NCBI RefSeq assembly: GCF_012489685.1
Contig: NC_080042.1
Span: 94,824,576 to 94,888,575 of the forward strand
Direction: 5' to 3'
From: Lotus japonicus
Taxonomy: Eukaryota; Streptophyta; Magnoliopsida; Fabales; Fabaceae
Length of the DNA stretch: 64,000 nucleotides
Shown: piece by piece, positions 42,167 to 54,814 of the stretch
Position numbering within the stretch: position 1 is the stretch's first letter
Layout: each line of letters starts with the position of its first letter
Made by a program: the position numbers and the translations under genes
The notes under the pieces: model-generated
Told to the model about the DNA's origin: nothing
Database searches by the model: none
What the model saw: only the letters and a program-made list of their open reading frames with translations

Positions 42167-44120
42167 ATGTTACCAAAGGTACTGGTATTCCCCTTTTTTT
42201 ATACATTTCATCTTCAGTAATATTAAATCTGTCCAGCAACTACTACGTCTCTATCGTATGTGCTTCTATTTTTTCTCTTCCACAGCCAGGGAGCTTCACA
42301 AACACGCCTCTATTCTTTCTTTTATTTCTATTTCCCCAATTTCTCTCAGACTACACTGTATATTATCTAAGCTTTCATTCTATCTCATCCTTATTTCTCA
42401 AAGATCTTTCTTGCTCTCTCTTCCTGCGTTTCTTCTTTAATTTCATTTTATTCAAACTGCATCTTTTTCTTGCTCTCTCACAAAAAAAACTATTATTTCT
42501 TGCTCTTTTACTTTCAGTTTTTCTTTTTCTTTCGTCTCTACTTTGCTATTTCAAAAATATTTCATATTACGATCGGCAGCTTTCATGCGGTTCCTGGGTT
42601 TTGATTTTCTTACATCATTTTTCTCCAAATGTTATTTTTTCAATTTTAAATATTTGTCTTAATGGTTATGGTTACTGTTTGACAGGAAGCTTCAAATGAT
42701 AGTTTCAATAGATTCTCTTAATTCTTTTGAGACAGAGTTTGCTTTTTGGGATCATCATAATGCAGGTAACTCTTTCTATCTTCTCCTTTGTTCCAGTATC
42801 GGGAAAAATGTTTCATTGGGTTTTCAAACTTATTTTGCTGTTTTCACTTGACTTGCAGCTTTGTTATGACAAGTTCACTAGAACGTACTGGCAATTTTGG
42901 TGTGAGGAGCTTTTCCTACGCCCCTGGATGTGTTAGTCTAAATAATCACAATTGTTGAGAATCATGACTATTAGGAATATTTAAAATATATTTGACATGC
43001 CTAAAAAATATTATTTCCGCCTTCCATAAAATTTTTGTACTGCCTTTTTTTTACTAGTGACTGTTAATTTTATTTAATATGTTAAATTTTTGCCCCCTCT
43101 GATTCTGTCCCTGCCTGAAGTGTTGGTTTCTGTTGAATGCTTCTTCTCTCTCCATTGCATGAAACCAATGAACTATGTTTAAAATACATGTACGTATACA
43201 TCTGGGGTTTAGTCTTAATTTCTTATTGATGGATACCCTTGTGAGTTTATTGGACCATGGTTCATGGTGATAGCAGACCTCTTGGCTGTGTTTGTTGGCT
43301 TTCTTAAATTGGACATACCTGACCTGATCTTAAATTGAGAATATGCTTGTTAATATTATCTTGATTGTATTTTCTGTTTTGAGGAACTGCTTAGTCTATC
43401 TTTAAGAAATGTTAATATAATTATGCTTTCACATTTTATCTCATCTAATATCTTTTTGTTAAAATACCAAGCAGTCTGTCTCCCCCGTTTTAAATAATAT
43501 TGTTGATTTTACTTTCTATTAAATTGTACAAAATGAAAAACTATAATACTTAAATGAAAGTAATAGAGTAGTTATGAGTTCAGCTTAGAATATTGGTTAG
43601 TAGTAGTGTTCATATATGTGTACACTATGCTAATACTTCGCATAGTACACATATCTACCCTACTAACTAGTATTTTGAGCTGAACTCGTAACTGCTCTAT
43701 TAGAAAGAATGCAGATTCTACAATAGATCCCTAGTTTATCCTTTAAAGGCAGAGTACCAAACTAGGTCATAGAATTGCTTCCACTTTGTTTTTCAACTCT
43801 TCCACTTTCTTTTGTTCTATCTGCTATATCTATGTTGTGCTTAGAAGCTAGAACTAAAGATGAAGTAGTTAACAAATGAATAAAACATGATTGAAATCCA
43901 GTTGGTGAAGTAATTTTTTTTAAATATTCTTCTATATATATGTAGCCTGTAAGAAAGAATAAGAATGCATCAAGACTATCTAATCTAATTGCTAATCAGT
44001 AATGTAAAACCGATTTCAACAGCAATGAGCAGGGATCTGGAGAGGAACCATAAATCCCAAATAAAATCTAGCTAGGGGCAGGACAAACAGTCGCTCAACA
44101 AGAAAGCCCTCATGTGGTTA
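42167..44120. other. Long non-coding stretch after the PPR gene
   Basis: 42167-42900 is T- and CT-rich and may be 3' UTR. Open frames here are low-complexity Phe/Leu/Ser strings. An imperfect palindrome (ACTATGCTAATACTTCGCATAG) sits at about 43622-43645. No gene found. Confidence 0.5.
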
Positions 44121-44345
44121 AATTTATAGGACAAGCAGTTATGAACATAGCAAGCACAAGAACAAGGTCATTGTGATGGAGCTCATGCCCAATGGCTCTC
44201 TTCATGACATGCTCCATCACCAAGATGGCCTAAACGTATGGAAATCGCCATTCAGATCGCGTATGCAGTGCAATTTCTTCACGAAAGCAATAAACCTTTG
44301 ACCATCCAGAGACATCAAATCCACCAACATTTTCTAAGACCTTGT
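44120..44345 (+). pseudogene. Receptor-like kinase fragment
   Basis: Frames in turn read NKVIVMELMPNGSLHDMLHH, then after a frameshift MEIAIQIAYAVQFLHESNK and PLTI followed by a decayed catalytic loop where HRDIKSTNI would be expected. This is the hinge to catalytic-loop part of a plant receptor-like kinase. Only about 220 bp survive, with at least two frame changes. Confidence 0.7.
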
Positions 44346-45034
44346 GTGTTGAATTTAACAACTACAACGTGGGTTTTTTTTTTTGGCATGCAGTGAAGTG
44401 GCATGGACCATTCCAAGCTAGGGGTGGTGGGTAGGAGAGAATATATATATAGAGGCTTCATTCCCTCCATCTCATTAATTGTGATTACGTGATCTCCTCC
44501 CTAATTGCTTCATTCCCTCCATCTCATTAATTGTATTTTATGGAAATCTCGATTGTATAAGGGGCTCCTCCATAACCGGTAAAAGCATGTTTGTCTTTTT
44601 ATAGAGAAATGTCAAGGCTTAACTGTGCGTCTATCCCACTGACTTCGTCTTAGGATTTTTCCGTGAACAATTACTGGTTTTATTAAGATAAAAAAATTGC
44701 TTACAAGCTATCGAATGAGAAATTGACACACCGTTCATTTTAAATAAAATCCCTTGTGCTTTTTTAATGCATTTTGACTTAAAAAATACACTGGTATATT
44801 TATATTGGTTGGTTAATTTTAATTTTTAAACATCCAAACATTATTGATATACACCAAATTTTTTTTCTTCTAGTGTTGTCGAAATCACTCAAAATATACC
44901 TTAAGTAAAATCACTATATTTTAAATGATCAATATAACCAATATTTATCATTTTTCGAAAAATGCATACATAGTTGAGTGAGTATACTATAGTATCCGCA
45001 GTGGAAGAGTGAGTGTAAGCGGGCGAGGATTCTG

Positions 45035-48000
45035 ATGGAAGAGAGTAAGCGAGCGACGATTCTGATCACGAACGACGACGGAATCGATGCTCCTGGTTTG
45101 AGAGCTCTGGTTCACTCCCTCGTCACCACCAATCTTTTCAATATTCTTGTCTGCGCTCCTGATAGGTAAGTACCATTTTATCATCAATTCAATTGGTTTC
45201 TTCAATGTGAATGTGAATGTGAATTTTATGGATCATTCATTTTGGTTGCAGTGAGAAATCAGCTGTCAGTCATGGCATCACTTGGCTCCACCCTATCACG
45301 GCCAAGCAAATACAAATTGACGGAGCAACCTCCGCTTTTGCAGTTTCTGGTTTCTTTCTTTCTATTCAAAACAGTTTTTACATAAACACTGATAAGGATT
45401 TGAATTAACCCTCTGTTTGATCATTGCTTTGTATTGCAGGGACTCCGGCTGATTGTACTTCTCTTGGGGTTTCCAAAGCACTCTTTCCTACTCTACCTGA
45501 TCTGGTACCTCTGCACTGCTCTCCCATTTCAAACTATGATTAATACTATGATATAGCTCACCCTTTTCCCATTGGATAAAGATTTTGTTATTTATAAATG
45601 TTTTGATACTCGTTGGCACTAGTGCAAATTTCATTTCAAGATAACAAGTCAATGAAACTCTTCTCCTATAGACTGATAAGAAGTGAAGTCCAGTTGGTTG
45701 TTGATTTGCATAATATTTATTTGCACAGGTAGTCAGTGGCATAAACAAGGGTAGCAACTGCGGTTATCACATGTATGTACCAACTTTTTCTTCCTCATCT
45801 ACCTTTATGCGTCTTAACGATTTTTTAGACGTCTAATCTAACAAAATAATCCTTTCTTAATCTAAAATAAATGCATATTGCCAAGAGACAGTGAATATAT
45901 TTGAATTATCTAACCATAAAACTAAATTTTTTCCTTATGAATAATTTTGAGCTGCTTTAAATCTATCTCATGGTCAGTCAGTGGCTCAGTAGAGAATCTT
46001 GTATTTCATTGCAAATGATATAATGGGATGTTTAACAGAAATAAACCTGTTGATTTTTTTTTTCATTGGCTCCAAATGACAATGGACATATCACTCTAAA
46101 CTGTGAAGAGACAACAATGATTCCATTTCCTTGAAATTTGAGATGAAACCAATTATGATTTGCATAATAGTTTTTTGTGACTTGAGTTATTTCAATAGTT
46201 ATTACTCTGGAAAGAAATTTTTTTCCATAGTTGTTCTGAGTGGATCCTTTGCAGTGTTTACTCAGGCACCGTAGCTGGGGCTCGAGAGGCCTTCTTCAAT
46301 GATGTACCTTCTATCTCCATTTCATATGACTGGTATATTTGCAGCTTGTTTCTGTGCCTATATTGCTGGATTTATCATCAAGATTTATTTTGAATTGAAT
46401 TTTGAAACCTTGTTAGCCTGTAATTATAACTGTAAATGAATGAATATCTCAAATTATATTGCTTACTGTTACTGGCATTATAATCTATTTCAATAATCTT
46501 TCATCGATATCCTACTATTTCAATTTGCAACATCTTTTCATTAGTTGGAGGTTACTTTATGTCCAGGATTAAAGGGAAGAGTAATTTACAGGACTACGCC
46601 CTTGCTGCACAAGTATGCATACCAATCATAAGTGCTGTACTGGTTGAGATAAAGAATGAAAGCTACCCTAAAAAATGTTTTTTGAATATAGATGTCCCAA
46701 ACAATGTTGCTAACCACAAGGTATATCAAAATTACTTTTGCAATGTATATGTTTAGCTTGTGGTAAATGATTAATATGATATAGCCAGATAGCCTTGTTT
46801 AGCTGGATTAATCATCACATGAATTCATATTATTATGAAATCAACATTATACATGATAAGGGGAAGCAAAAATTATATGCTGATATTCTTTTTCTATGAT
46901 TTTTGTGTATTTCTTAGCAATTATTCTTAACTGTGTTATTATTATTTCAGGCAATTTTTCTGTAGTTATCGTAGAATTAGAGTCCTATAAGGACAACTGT
47001 GGTTTAGGCAAGCTAAGAAGATTGACTAATTTCTAGCAAAGTTCTATGTTCCTATGAAGATGTCCCACTGTGTTTAAACTGAGAAACATACTTTTGCACG
47101 TTAATATTGTTCCAAGTATTTTGTTTGTTTTATTCAGAATTTCTGTAAGGGTAAATCTTGTTTGTCTGCTATAATGACACCTTGACTCCAAGAGTCTATC
47201 ATGGTTATATTTCATAGACTGTGTCTATTGTCCCCCTTGAGGCCATTTAAAATGAGTTGACTACTATTATCTAGTGACTACGAAAGTCTCCTTGTTAAGA
47301 AGTTGAGAAAGATTAAGTCCTATGTGTTATTATGATTTCTGGAATTTAATGCTAGGGATGACAATGATTTAGTCCTGCATAAAAAAGCAAAAAATACGTC
47401 CCTGATTTAATGACAAGAATATATACTATGACGTTGTAAAGCGGTGCAAAAGGGTTACTAAGTATGGAAATAACCTCCCTAGTCTATCTGACCTTTGCCA
47501 TACCCCCATGATGTCTGAAACCTTGTGCCCTGGGCTTCTGTTGACCCTTATTACAAAAATGATTCAATTTAATGTGTTTTCATATCCTACATATAGAAGC
47601 TAAAAATGGTTCAAGTTTAAAGGGTTGCAATTGCTGACTTCTCTGCAGGATATGTTGCTTTATCATGCGATCACTTATAACTAATTTCTTGGTTGTCTGC
47701 TGTACCTCTAAAAAAGGGCTACAAGCTGACTAAGCAGGGTAAAAGTATCGTCAGGATGGGATGGAAGCAAGTAACCTCTGAGACAGAAGGAAGAAAAATG
47801 ACATCTGACATGACCAATACAGATACAGATACAGATACACCTAAAAACGTTGGCGCATCATCTGTATCACCAGAACATCTTTCATTTGTGAGAGAGGTGG
47901 GTTCATTTCCTTTCTCTATCAATTAACTTGAAACTCTTGATATTTCATTCGTATGTAACTTATCATCTACTACTTGTATATGAACTGCTCCCATTGTGAT

Positions 48001-48945
48001 AAGTTCTACATAGCTTAATATTGTGCTTGAAAATGCTATGATTGGATTAATTCAAAAAAGATCAGTGTAAGTATTCAGTTTTGTCATCTTTAGTAGATGT
48101 GAAGTTATATGGAACACTAAACAACCTTTCTTAGATGGACATTTCCTAATCCTTTCCTCGTCTCCCCAGTGAAAATGATGTCGCAATCTTTTAACTTTTG
48201 TAGGTAAGAGGTTATCAACTCGATGATGATGATGATACGGATCACAGCTCTCTGCAGGAAGGATATGTGAGTATTTATAAATATAAAACTGATAGGAACT
48301 GAAATTGATAGTAGATATAACAAAGAATATACTGAGAACAGTACTGTCCTCATTATAGAAGAGGGAAAAAAAATTCAACCAACTGTAAAGAACGTATTAG
48401 ACAAAACTTCTTTGCCAGGTCTCCAAAAATGTTCCCAAAATTAATGCCCACCTTTACCTCTACCCTCCAGACCCTTCATATTCATAGCATGTTTGGATTT
48501 TATCAGAGTCGATTTAAAAACTCAAGCTACTCACATAAGCTTCTCCCCAGAAATTGATTCTGGGTTCAGAATCAATTATAGAAGACTTTCCAAAACATGC
48601 TCAATCTCCTTGTTTGCTTTTGGACTCTCCCTCATCAATCCCTTTCTGACAGATGTCCATTTTTATGAGATCCCTCCACTTCTCCCACCGACTTCTTATT
48701 CACATTTCTGTACCTTTTCCCTTCCTTCTTTCTTTTGTAGACATGGACTGGAGGCCTATATCCATCATGGATGGGCTTAACTAAAACAAATAATTTAATT
48801 CATTCAAACTAAACTATTTCTTTTTGGTTTTTAGATTTCTGTTACTCCACTTGCTGCTCTCTCTCATGCGGAGGTAGACTGTCAGACCTATTTTAAGGAT
48901 TGGCTACAAAGTGTCCCTGAGATTCCCTCTTCATCAGCTTTATGA
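45035..48945 (+). CDS. SurE-like acid phosphatase / 5'-nucleotidase, nine exons
   Basis: Exons: 45035-45165, 45252-45349, 45441-45504 (end good to one base), 45729-45772, 46255-46332, 46567-46720, 47717-47896, 48204-48266, 48835-48945; about 307 aa. It begins [26 protein letters not shown] gives the metal-binding Asp pair of Sur[15 protein letters not shown] carries the conserved Ser, [12 protein letters not shown] the Asn ligand loop, and [13 protein letters not shown] the next SurE signature. These enzymes hydrolyse nucleoside monophosphates; no targeting signal is evident. Exon 7 carries an ACAGAT repeat coding TDTDTDT. The gene matches Arabidopsis At4g14930 in family and neighbourhood, as I recall it. 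The last intron holds a MITE-like inverted-repeat element. Confidence 0.9.
48487..48600. mobile_element. MITE-like element in the last SurE intron
   Basis: 114 bp bounded by GCATGTTTGGA and TCCAAAACATGC, which are inverted with one extra base, enclosing two copies of an AGAA-TTGATTCTG-like palindromic core. No coding capacity. Target duplication not certain. Confidence 0.5.
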
Positions 48946-49462
48946 TGTATTTGCAGTTTATATGACAATTATGATTGCAATATATTGCTGGCTATAGTTG
49001 CAGTTACATTTTAGCATCCTTGGTAGTTAAGCATGAAGATTATTCTTCTGGGATGAATGAAGATTATGTTTGCAAATGACATCACTACGAAGGACTTTTG
49101 AGAACCATATTATTTTAGTCAAAGTTTTCGGTTATGTTTTTCTCAGCCATTGTTTGCTTTCATATAATGTTGGATTGTGGATCTTGTACTTGTACCTCTT
49201 TCCATACAAATATTTCTTGATCTTCTGGGGAGGTCATAGATTCATATTTCGTAGGTTTAAGATCAGTTATCAAACGTTTTTCAAGAACAGAAAACATATG
49301 TCACATATTTTTCAAGAAGTACATTGTTGCCACTCTCGATTACGGTAGTCATTGTGGATACCGCCTTAAGTATCACTCTTGCGATGGTATTCTCGCCTCC
49401 ATGCGCGTGCCACCCTTTTTGTAACTTAATAGGAGTGAGAATAGGCTCCCTGTTCAGTTCAA
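48946..49462. other. SurE 3' flank
   Basis: No gene seen. The probable SurE 3' UTR occupies the first 100-150 bp. The region ends at the Helitron boundary. Confidence 0.45.
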
Positions 49463-49481
49463 CTAGGATAGAGCCTGTTTG

Positions 49482-49498
49482 CCCGTGCGATGCACGGG
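49482..49498 (-). other. Helitron 3' terminal hairpin
   Basis: Perfect 7-bp inverted repeat with a 3-base loop, 16 bases inside the CTAG end. This is the termination signal shape of rolling-circle transposons. Confidence 0.7.
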
Positions 49499-49913
49499 TA
49501 ATTTTTTTACCAAATTAACTGTTAATTATTATCATTGAGTATTTGATATATATGAAATGATACAATGATGTATTTACTAAAATATATAATTTTAATTAGT
49601 AAAATACTTATATGTCGTTATTATCTTCTTTTTATGTTTTAATGTTTCATCTTCCTTATAGACATTAATTAGATAGTTTTGCAATATTAACTTTGGTTCA
49701 CCCTTTACGGTAAGTATGGAGCTTGTGGGTGATTTCCGGCGCAATCTTACATGTAAAAGATAAACAAATAATTCATACAAATATGTACGAATAAGGTATA
49801 GAATAGTAGCTCAAATGTTGGTTAATTGAATTAATACCTACCCTTAGAGGAAAAAAAATCAGGAAATCATACAAACTAATTGTTGTAAATCTTTTAGAAA
49901 ACTTGCTTGATGA

Positions 49914-51150
49914 TGAAGGTGTGAAAAACGACTAGAAGGGGGGGTTGAATAGCGTTTTCAATATAAAAACTTTCCCCTTAAGATTTAAAGTAAATCTTTT
50001 CGGTTTCTCTAAGATAGATGGTGCAGCGGATAAAGATAGAGAGAAGAGAGAAGCACACAAGTATTTTATCCTGGTTCACTTGATAAATCCCTCAAGCTAA
50101 TCCAGTCCACCCGTTAAGGTGATTTCTTCCTTCTTAGAATGAAGGCAATCCACTAATCAGATAATTGTTACAACTGCACTTGAAACCTACAAGTGACTAA
50201 CAATACACTGACTTAGCTCACACTAAGATTCACTCTCTTAGTCTTCTCTAGGATCCGATCAACCTTGATCTCCTAAAGGAATCACCACTAAGATTCACTC
50301 TCTTAGTCTTCTTAAGGATACTGACCTACCCGGTCCCTTAAGGAAAATCAAACAACTGTTTGAGGTTGGTGTTTACAAAGGTTTGCTTCTAAATAAGCTG
50401 AGTGTAAACTAAATAAGAACAGATGAAGAAAGTAGAGGCTTGAATCTTTTCTTGTATTGCAGCTCTTGGTTTTTCTCACTTCTTAGCTTTCTTCTTTTCT
50501 TCAGCCTTTTATAGTCCAAGGTGCAAAGGATATTTCTGTTGAGAGAATATGACCGTTGGAGGGCATTTCTGGAACTTCCAGAACCTGCTGTGGCTGAACC
50601 TTGGTAGGTAGGCTTTTCAGAATAGTACACCGCTCTTGTACTTCTCGATAGAGACATTTGCCTTTAACCATTGACTTCTGATCAGAGTTATGCTTCGTGT
50701 TGGAACTTGTGAAGCTTGGTGATCAGAGTCAGAGGGATGCTTGGATCCTCTGACCTTCGTAACTTCTGCTTCTGGACCTTCAGAACTTCTGAACCTTCAG
50801 AGCCTCTGGTCCCTCAGAGCTTCTGGTCTTCAGATCTTCTGATCCTCAGATCTTCTGATCCTCTGATCTTCTGATCCTCAGATCTTCTGATCCTCTGATC
50901 CTCAGATCCTCTGATCTTCAGATCTTCTGATCTTCAGATCCTCTGATCTTCAGATCTTCTGATCCTCTGATCTTCAGATCCTCTGATCTTCAGAACTTCT
51001 GACGAATATATCTTCTGGTGTCAGAATCAGAACCTGTTTGTCAAAACACTCAAGACAAACATTAGAGTATCATAGTTGTTCATCCACAAATAAATACTTG
51101 TTATCATCAAAACATAGAGTTGTACCACATGACCAAATCTTGATCTTACA
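49914..51150 (-). repeat. 3' LTR of the Sirevirus-like element
   Basis: 1237 bp. It contains a degenerate array of CTTCTGATCCT/CAGATCTTCTG units at about 50810-51000. Confidence 0.92.
50810..51000. repeat. TCTGATC-type tandem array in the LTR
   Basis: Short degenerate units of 9-12 bp built from TCTGATC and CAGATC. The same array in the other LTR (54500-54650) is 16 bp shorter, which explains the LTR length difference. Confidence 0.8.
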
Positions 51151-51482
51151 ATCTCCCCCTTTTTGATGATGACAAAACCATGTATATTGATGAACAACTC
51201 TAAACAAATAAACTGAATACACTCAGAGTATAAGGTATCAGAGTTAAAACTTATCCTGATGTGTATAGTTTATCTTGCTCCTTCTGAATCCAAGACTCGT
51301 GCTTGATTCTGAGCTAAGCTCCCCCTGAATCTAATACTTAATATCAATGTTAGTAATATCTAGATTCTGAGCTAAATAATATAGGAGTTGTCAAGATACT
51401 ATAAGTTCTCCCCCTTTTTGTCATAAGCAAAAAGAATGAAGGTGGGAAAAAATAGTAAGAGCAAAAGACGAAATACTCCCCC

Positions 51483-53513
51483 TCAGAAGGAATACCAAGG
51501 GATACTTGGCTGCTGATTAGTATATCTTCTTATGAGAGCAGAAGTGTCAAAGTCCAGAGGTTCTGGTGACATCTCCATTCTGGAAAAAATTCCATCTTCA
51601 GATGCTTCAGAATGAGAAGCTATGAACCTACTCTTCTTCTGATGACGCAAGTCAGAAGTTGTAGTAGCATCTTCTGATGTTGTTACTTCTGGTTCGTCAA
51701 GTTCTAAGTCTTTGTTTCTTTCTGAAACAGTCATGCTCATCTCTACAAGCTTTTTCAGCTAGCTTTGACTTGACCAAATCTTACTCTACTGATGCCTCCA
51801 AGATCAACTTCACCTTCAGGTTCAAGTTTTGGATCTTGGGACATATGCCTTTCTCCCGTCATGTGTTGCCTGCATCCACTGTCCAGGTTCCATGGTTGGA
51901 GTTTCGATGGACCTATTGAAGATATCTGCAACATATATAATCTTATCCCTAGGTACCCACTTTCTGGGTCCTTTCTTGTTAGTTAGCCCAGAAGTTCTGA
52001 CAACTTTGGGTCTTTCAACAGGATAATGTAAAGGAATTTGAGCATGATATTTTGACATTGAGAAAGTTCCTTTCTTAAGAGATGATGGAGCAACTTCAGA
52101 AGGTTTAGAATGACCAATGTCATATATTCCATTTCTGCTTACGCCATGGATCATTGAAGCCATTAAGCTTCTGTCTACGCTTTTAGCCAGGAATCTTTGA
52201 AAAGATTTTTCATACTTAGATTCATTTCTACAATCAGAGGCATCACAGGCAACAATTTCTTCTAACTTAGCAATCTGGTTCTTAAACACAGAGTTAGAAT
52301 TGATCAAGGCATGATTATCATTTTTCAAATCAGAATTAATTTTCTCATGTTCGGAAGGAGTCTTGGAAACAGCAGATAAGTCCTTTTTCAGCTTCTTATG
52401 CTTAGACAATAAGGAGTTATACTTATCCATGATATCAGACAATGCATGTTTCAGTTAAGAGGTAGAGAAAGAAGCGAATACCTCATTTTCATCGTCTGAG
52501 GTAGGATCTCCTTCTGATGCTGAGTCAGAGTCAACAGCATCCTTTGACTCTGCTCCTTTGTCTTTGACAATAGCCATGAATCCTTGAACTTCACCATCAG
52601 AGTCAACATCCTCTGACTCTGATTCATCAAAAGTCACCATCAGACTCTTCTTGGTCTTGAAATGCTTCTTTGACTTTTTGTCCTTTGATGAGCCTTTGAA
52701 TTTGCTCTGCCTGTGCTTCCAGATGCAGTTGAGCTTTCTGGATATCAGAGTCAGCTCATCTTCATCAGAATCTTCAGAGGCTTCTTCAGATTCTTCTGCT
52801 TCTGCTTGGAGAGCCTTAGCCTTTTCAGATTTGGATTTCAAGGCTATAGACTTCTTCTTCTGATCCTGATGTTCAGCACGTTTTAGTTCATGACACTTCA
52901 GTATGCTTATGAGTTCTTCCAAACTCATCTGCTCAACATCTCTTGTGAGCTCCAAGGAAGTTATCAAAGGCATCCAGCTTTCAGGAAGACCTCTAAGGAT
53001 CCTCATGACATGATCCACAGTGGTGTAGCTGTTGTTGAGGGGTTTTATTCCAGCAACAAGCAACTGAAATCTGGAGAACATTTCTTCAATGGATTCGTCA
53101 GGTTCCATTTGGAAGGATTCATATTTCTGGATCAAAGACAGTGCCTTTGATTCTTTCACTTTCTTGTTTCCTTCATGAGACATCTTCAAGGATTCAAAGA
53201 TGCCCTTGGCGGAATCACGATCAGTAATTTTCTCATATTCTTCATATGAAATGGCACTTTGCAGAATAGCTCTTGATCGGTGATGATCTCTGAACTTCTT
53301 CTTTTGATCTTCACTCATCTTCTCCCTTGGGATCTTTACACCATGTTCATCAACAGGAGGGGTGTAGCCATCAACAACAAAGTCCCAGAGATCAGGATCA
53401 AAGCCAAGAAAGAAGCTTTTAATTATGTCTTTCCAGAAATCAAATCTCTGACCATCAAAGATAGGTGGTCTTGCACTGTATTGATATTTGCTTGTAGTAG
53501 TGGTGGAATCCAT
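51483..53513 (-). pseudogene. Sirevirus-like gag remnant with internal stops
   Basis: A single reading phase runs from ATG 53513 down to 51483 with a TAA at 52455-52457 and a TGA at 51822-51824. Part 1 (352 aa) is a UBN2-type gag: FDGQRFDFWKDIIKSFFL, MRILRGLPESW, then an acidic/Ser-rich tail. Part 2 (206 aa) has a coiled-coil start (NSLLSKHKKLKKDL) and ends with the linker GPRKWVPRDKIIYVADIF, which in full-length relatives precedes protease and integrase. Part 3 (about 85 aa) is acidic and unrecognised. It is not clear whether the stops inactivate gag or whether only part 1 is used. Confidence 0.75.
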
Positions 53514-53587
53514 GAGTTTTTCACACTGGCCCGGATCTACTGAACACTGTTAAGTGTGGTAATCAGAACTTGCGCTCTGATACCAAT

Positions 53588-54808
53588 TGAAGGTGTGAAA
53601 AACGACTAGAAGGGGGGGTTGAATAGCGTTTTCAATATAAAAACTTTCCCCTTAAGATTTAAAGTAAATCTTTTCGGTTTCTCTAAGATAGATGGTGCAG
53701 CGGATAAAGATAGAGAGAAGAGAGAAGCACACAAGTATTTTATCCTGGTTCACTTGATAAATCCCTCAAGCTAATCCAGTCCACCCGTTAAGGTGATTTC
53801 TTCCTTCTTAGAATGAAGGCAATCTACTAATCAGATAATTGTTACAACTGCACTTGAAACCTACAAGTGACTAACAATACACTGACTTAGCTCACACTAA
53901 GATTCACTCTCTTAGTCTTCTCTAGGATCCGATCAACCTTGATCTCCTAAAGGAATCACCACTAAGATTCACTCTCTTAGTCTTCTTAAGGATACTGACC
54001 TACCCGGTCCCTTAAGGAAAATCAAACAACTGTTTGAGGTTGGTGTTTACAAAGGTTTGCTTCTAAATAAGCTGAGTGTAAACTAAATAAGAACAGATGA
54101 AGAAAGTAGAGGCTTGAATCTTTTCTTGTATTGCAGCTCTTGGTTTTTCTCACTTCTTAGCTTTCTTCTTTTCTTCAGCCTTTTATAGTCCAAGGTGCAA
54201 AGGATATTTCTGTTGAGAGAATATGACCGTTGGAGGGCATTTCTGGAACTTCCAGAACCTGCTGTGGCTGAACCTTGGTAGGTAGGCTTTTCAGAATAGT
54301 ACACCGCTCTTGTACTTCTCGATAGAGACATTTGCCTTTAACCATTGACTTCTGATCAGAGTTATGCTTCGTGTTGGAACTTGTGAAGCTTGGTGATCAG
54401 AGTCAGAGGGATGCTTGGATCCTCTGACCTTTGTAACTTCTGCTTCTGGACCTTCAGAACTTCTGAACCTTCAGAGCCTCTGGTCCCTCAGAGCTTCTGG
54501 TCTTCAGATCTTCTGATCCTCAGATCTTCTGGTCCTCTGATCTTCTGATCCTCTGATCCTCAGATCCTCTGATCTTCAGATCTTCTGATCTTCAGATCCT
54601 CTGATCTTCAGATCTTCTGATCCTCTGATCTTCAGATCCTCTGATCTTCAGAACTTCTGACGAATATATCTTCTGGTGTCAGAATCAGAACCTGTTTGTC
54701 AAAACACTCAAGACAAACATTAGAGTATCATAGTTGTTCATCCACAAATAAATACTTGTTATCATCAAAACATAGAGTTGTACCACATGACCAAATCTTG
54801 ATCTTACA
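53588..54808 (-). repeat. 5' LTR of the Sirevirus-like element
   Basis: 1221 bp, near-identical to the 3' LTR. On the minus strand it starts TGTAAGATCAAG and ends CACACCTTCA. Confidence 0.92.
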
Positions 54809-54814
54809 GATGAC

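Larger units (their letters stand above)
49914..54808 (-). mobile_element. Non-autonomous Sirevirus-like copia element (gag only)
   Basis: LTRs 49914-51150 (1237 bp) and 53588-54808 (1221 bp) differ by a few bases and a 16-bp length change in an internal repeat. Exact target duplication GATGA lies at 49909-49913 and 54809-54813. On the minus strand the 5' LTR (right) is followed by AT and the primer site TGGTATCAGAGC (about 53574-53585). The internal region is only 2.4 kb and codes for gag-related segments; protease, integrase, RT and RNase H are absent. The motif AGGGGGAG (minus strand) occurs four times near the 3' LTR (51153, 51319, 51418, 51476), matching the multiple polypurine tracts reported for Sireviruses. 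Confidence 0.9.

Noticed and set aside
42081..42699. Phe/Leu/Ser-rich frames after the PPR gene, which look membrane-like
   Set aside because: T- and CT-rich 3' flanking DNA gives hydrophobic strings by composition; no conserved pattern or upstream promoter.
50409..50657. Identical 82-aa minus-strand frames here and at 54083-54331
   Set aside because: They are the same position in the two LTRs, low-complexity Ser/Arg/Lys, with no sign of being translated.
50760..51000. Regularly spaced short repeats that could suggest a CRISPR-like array
   Set aside because: Units are degenerate 9-12-mers without unique spacers, lie inside an LTR, and are copied in the other LTR.
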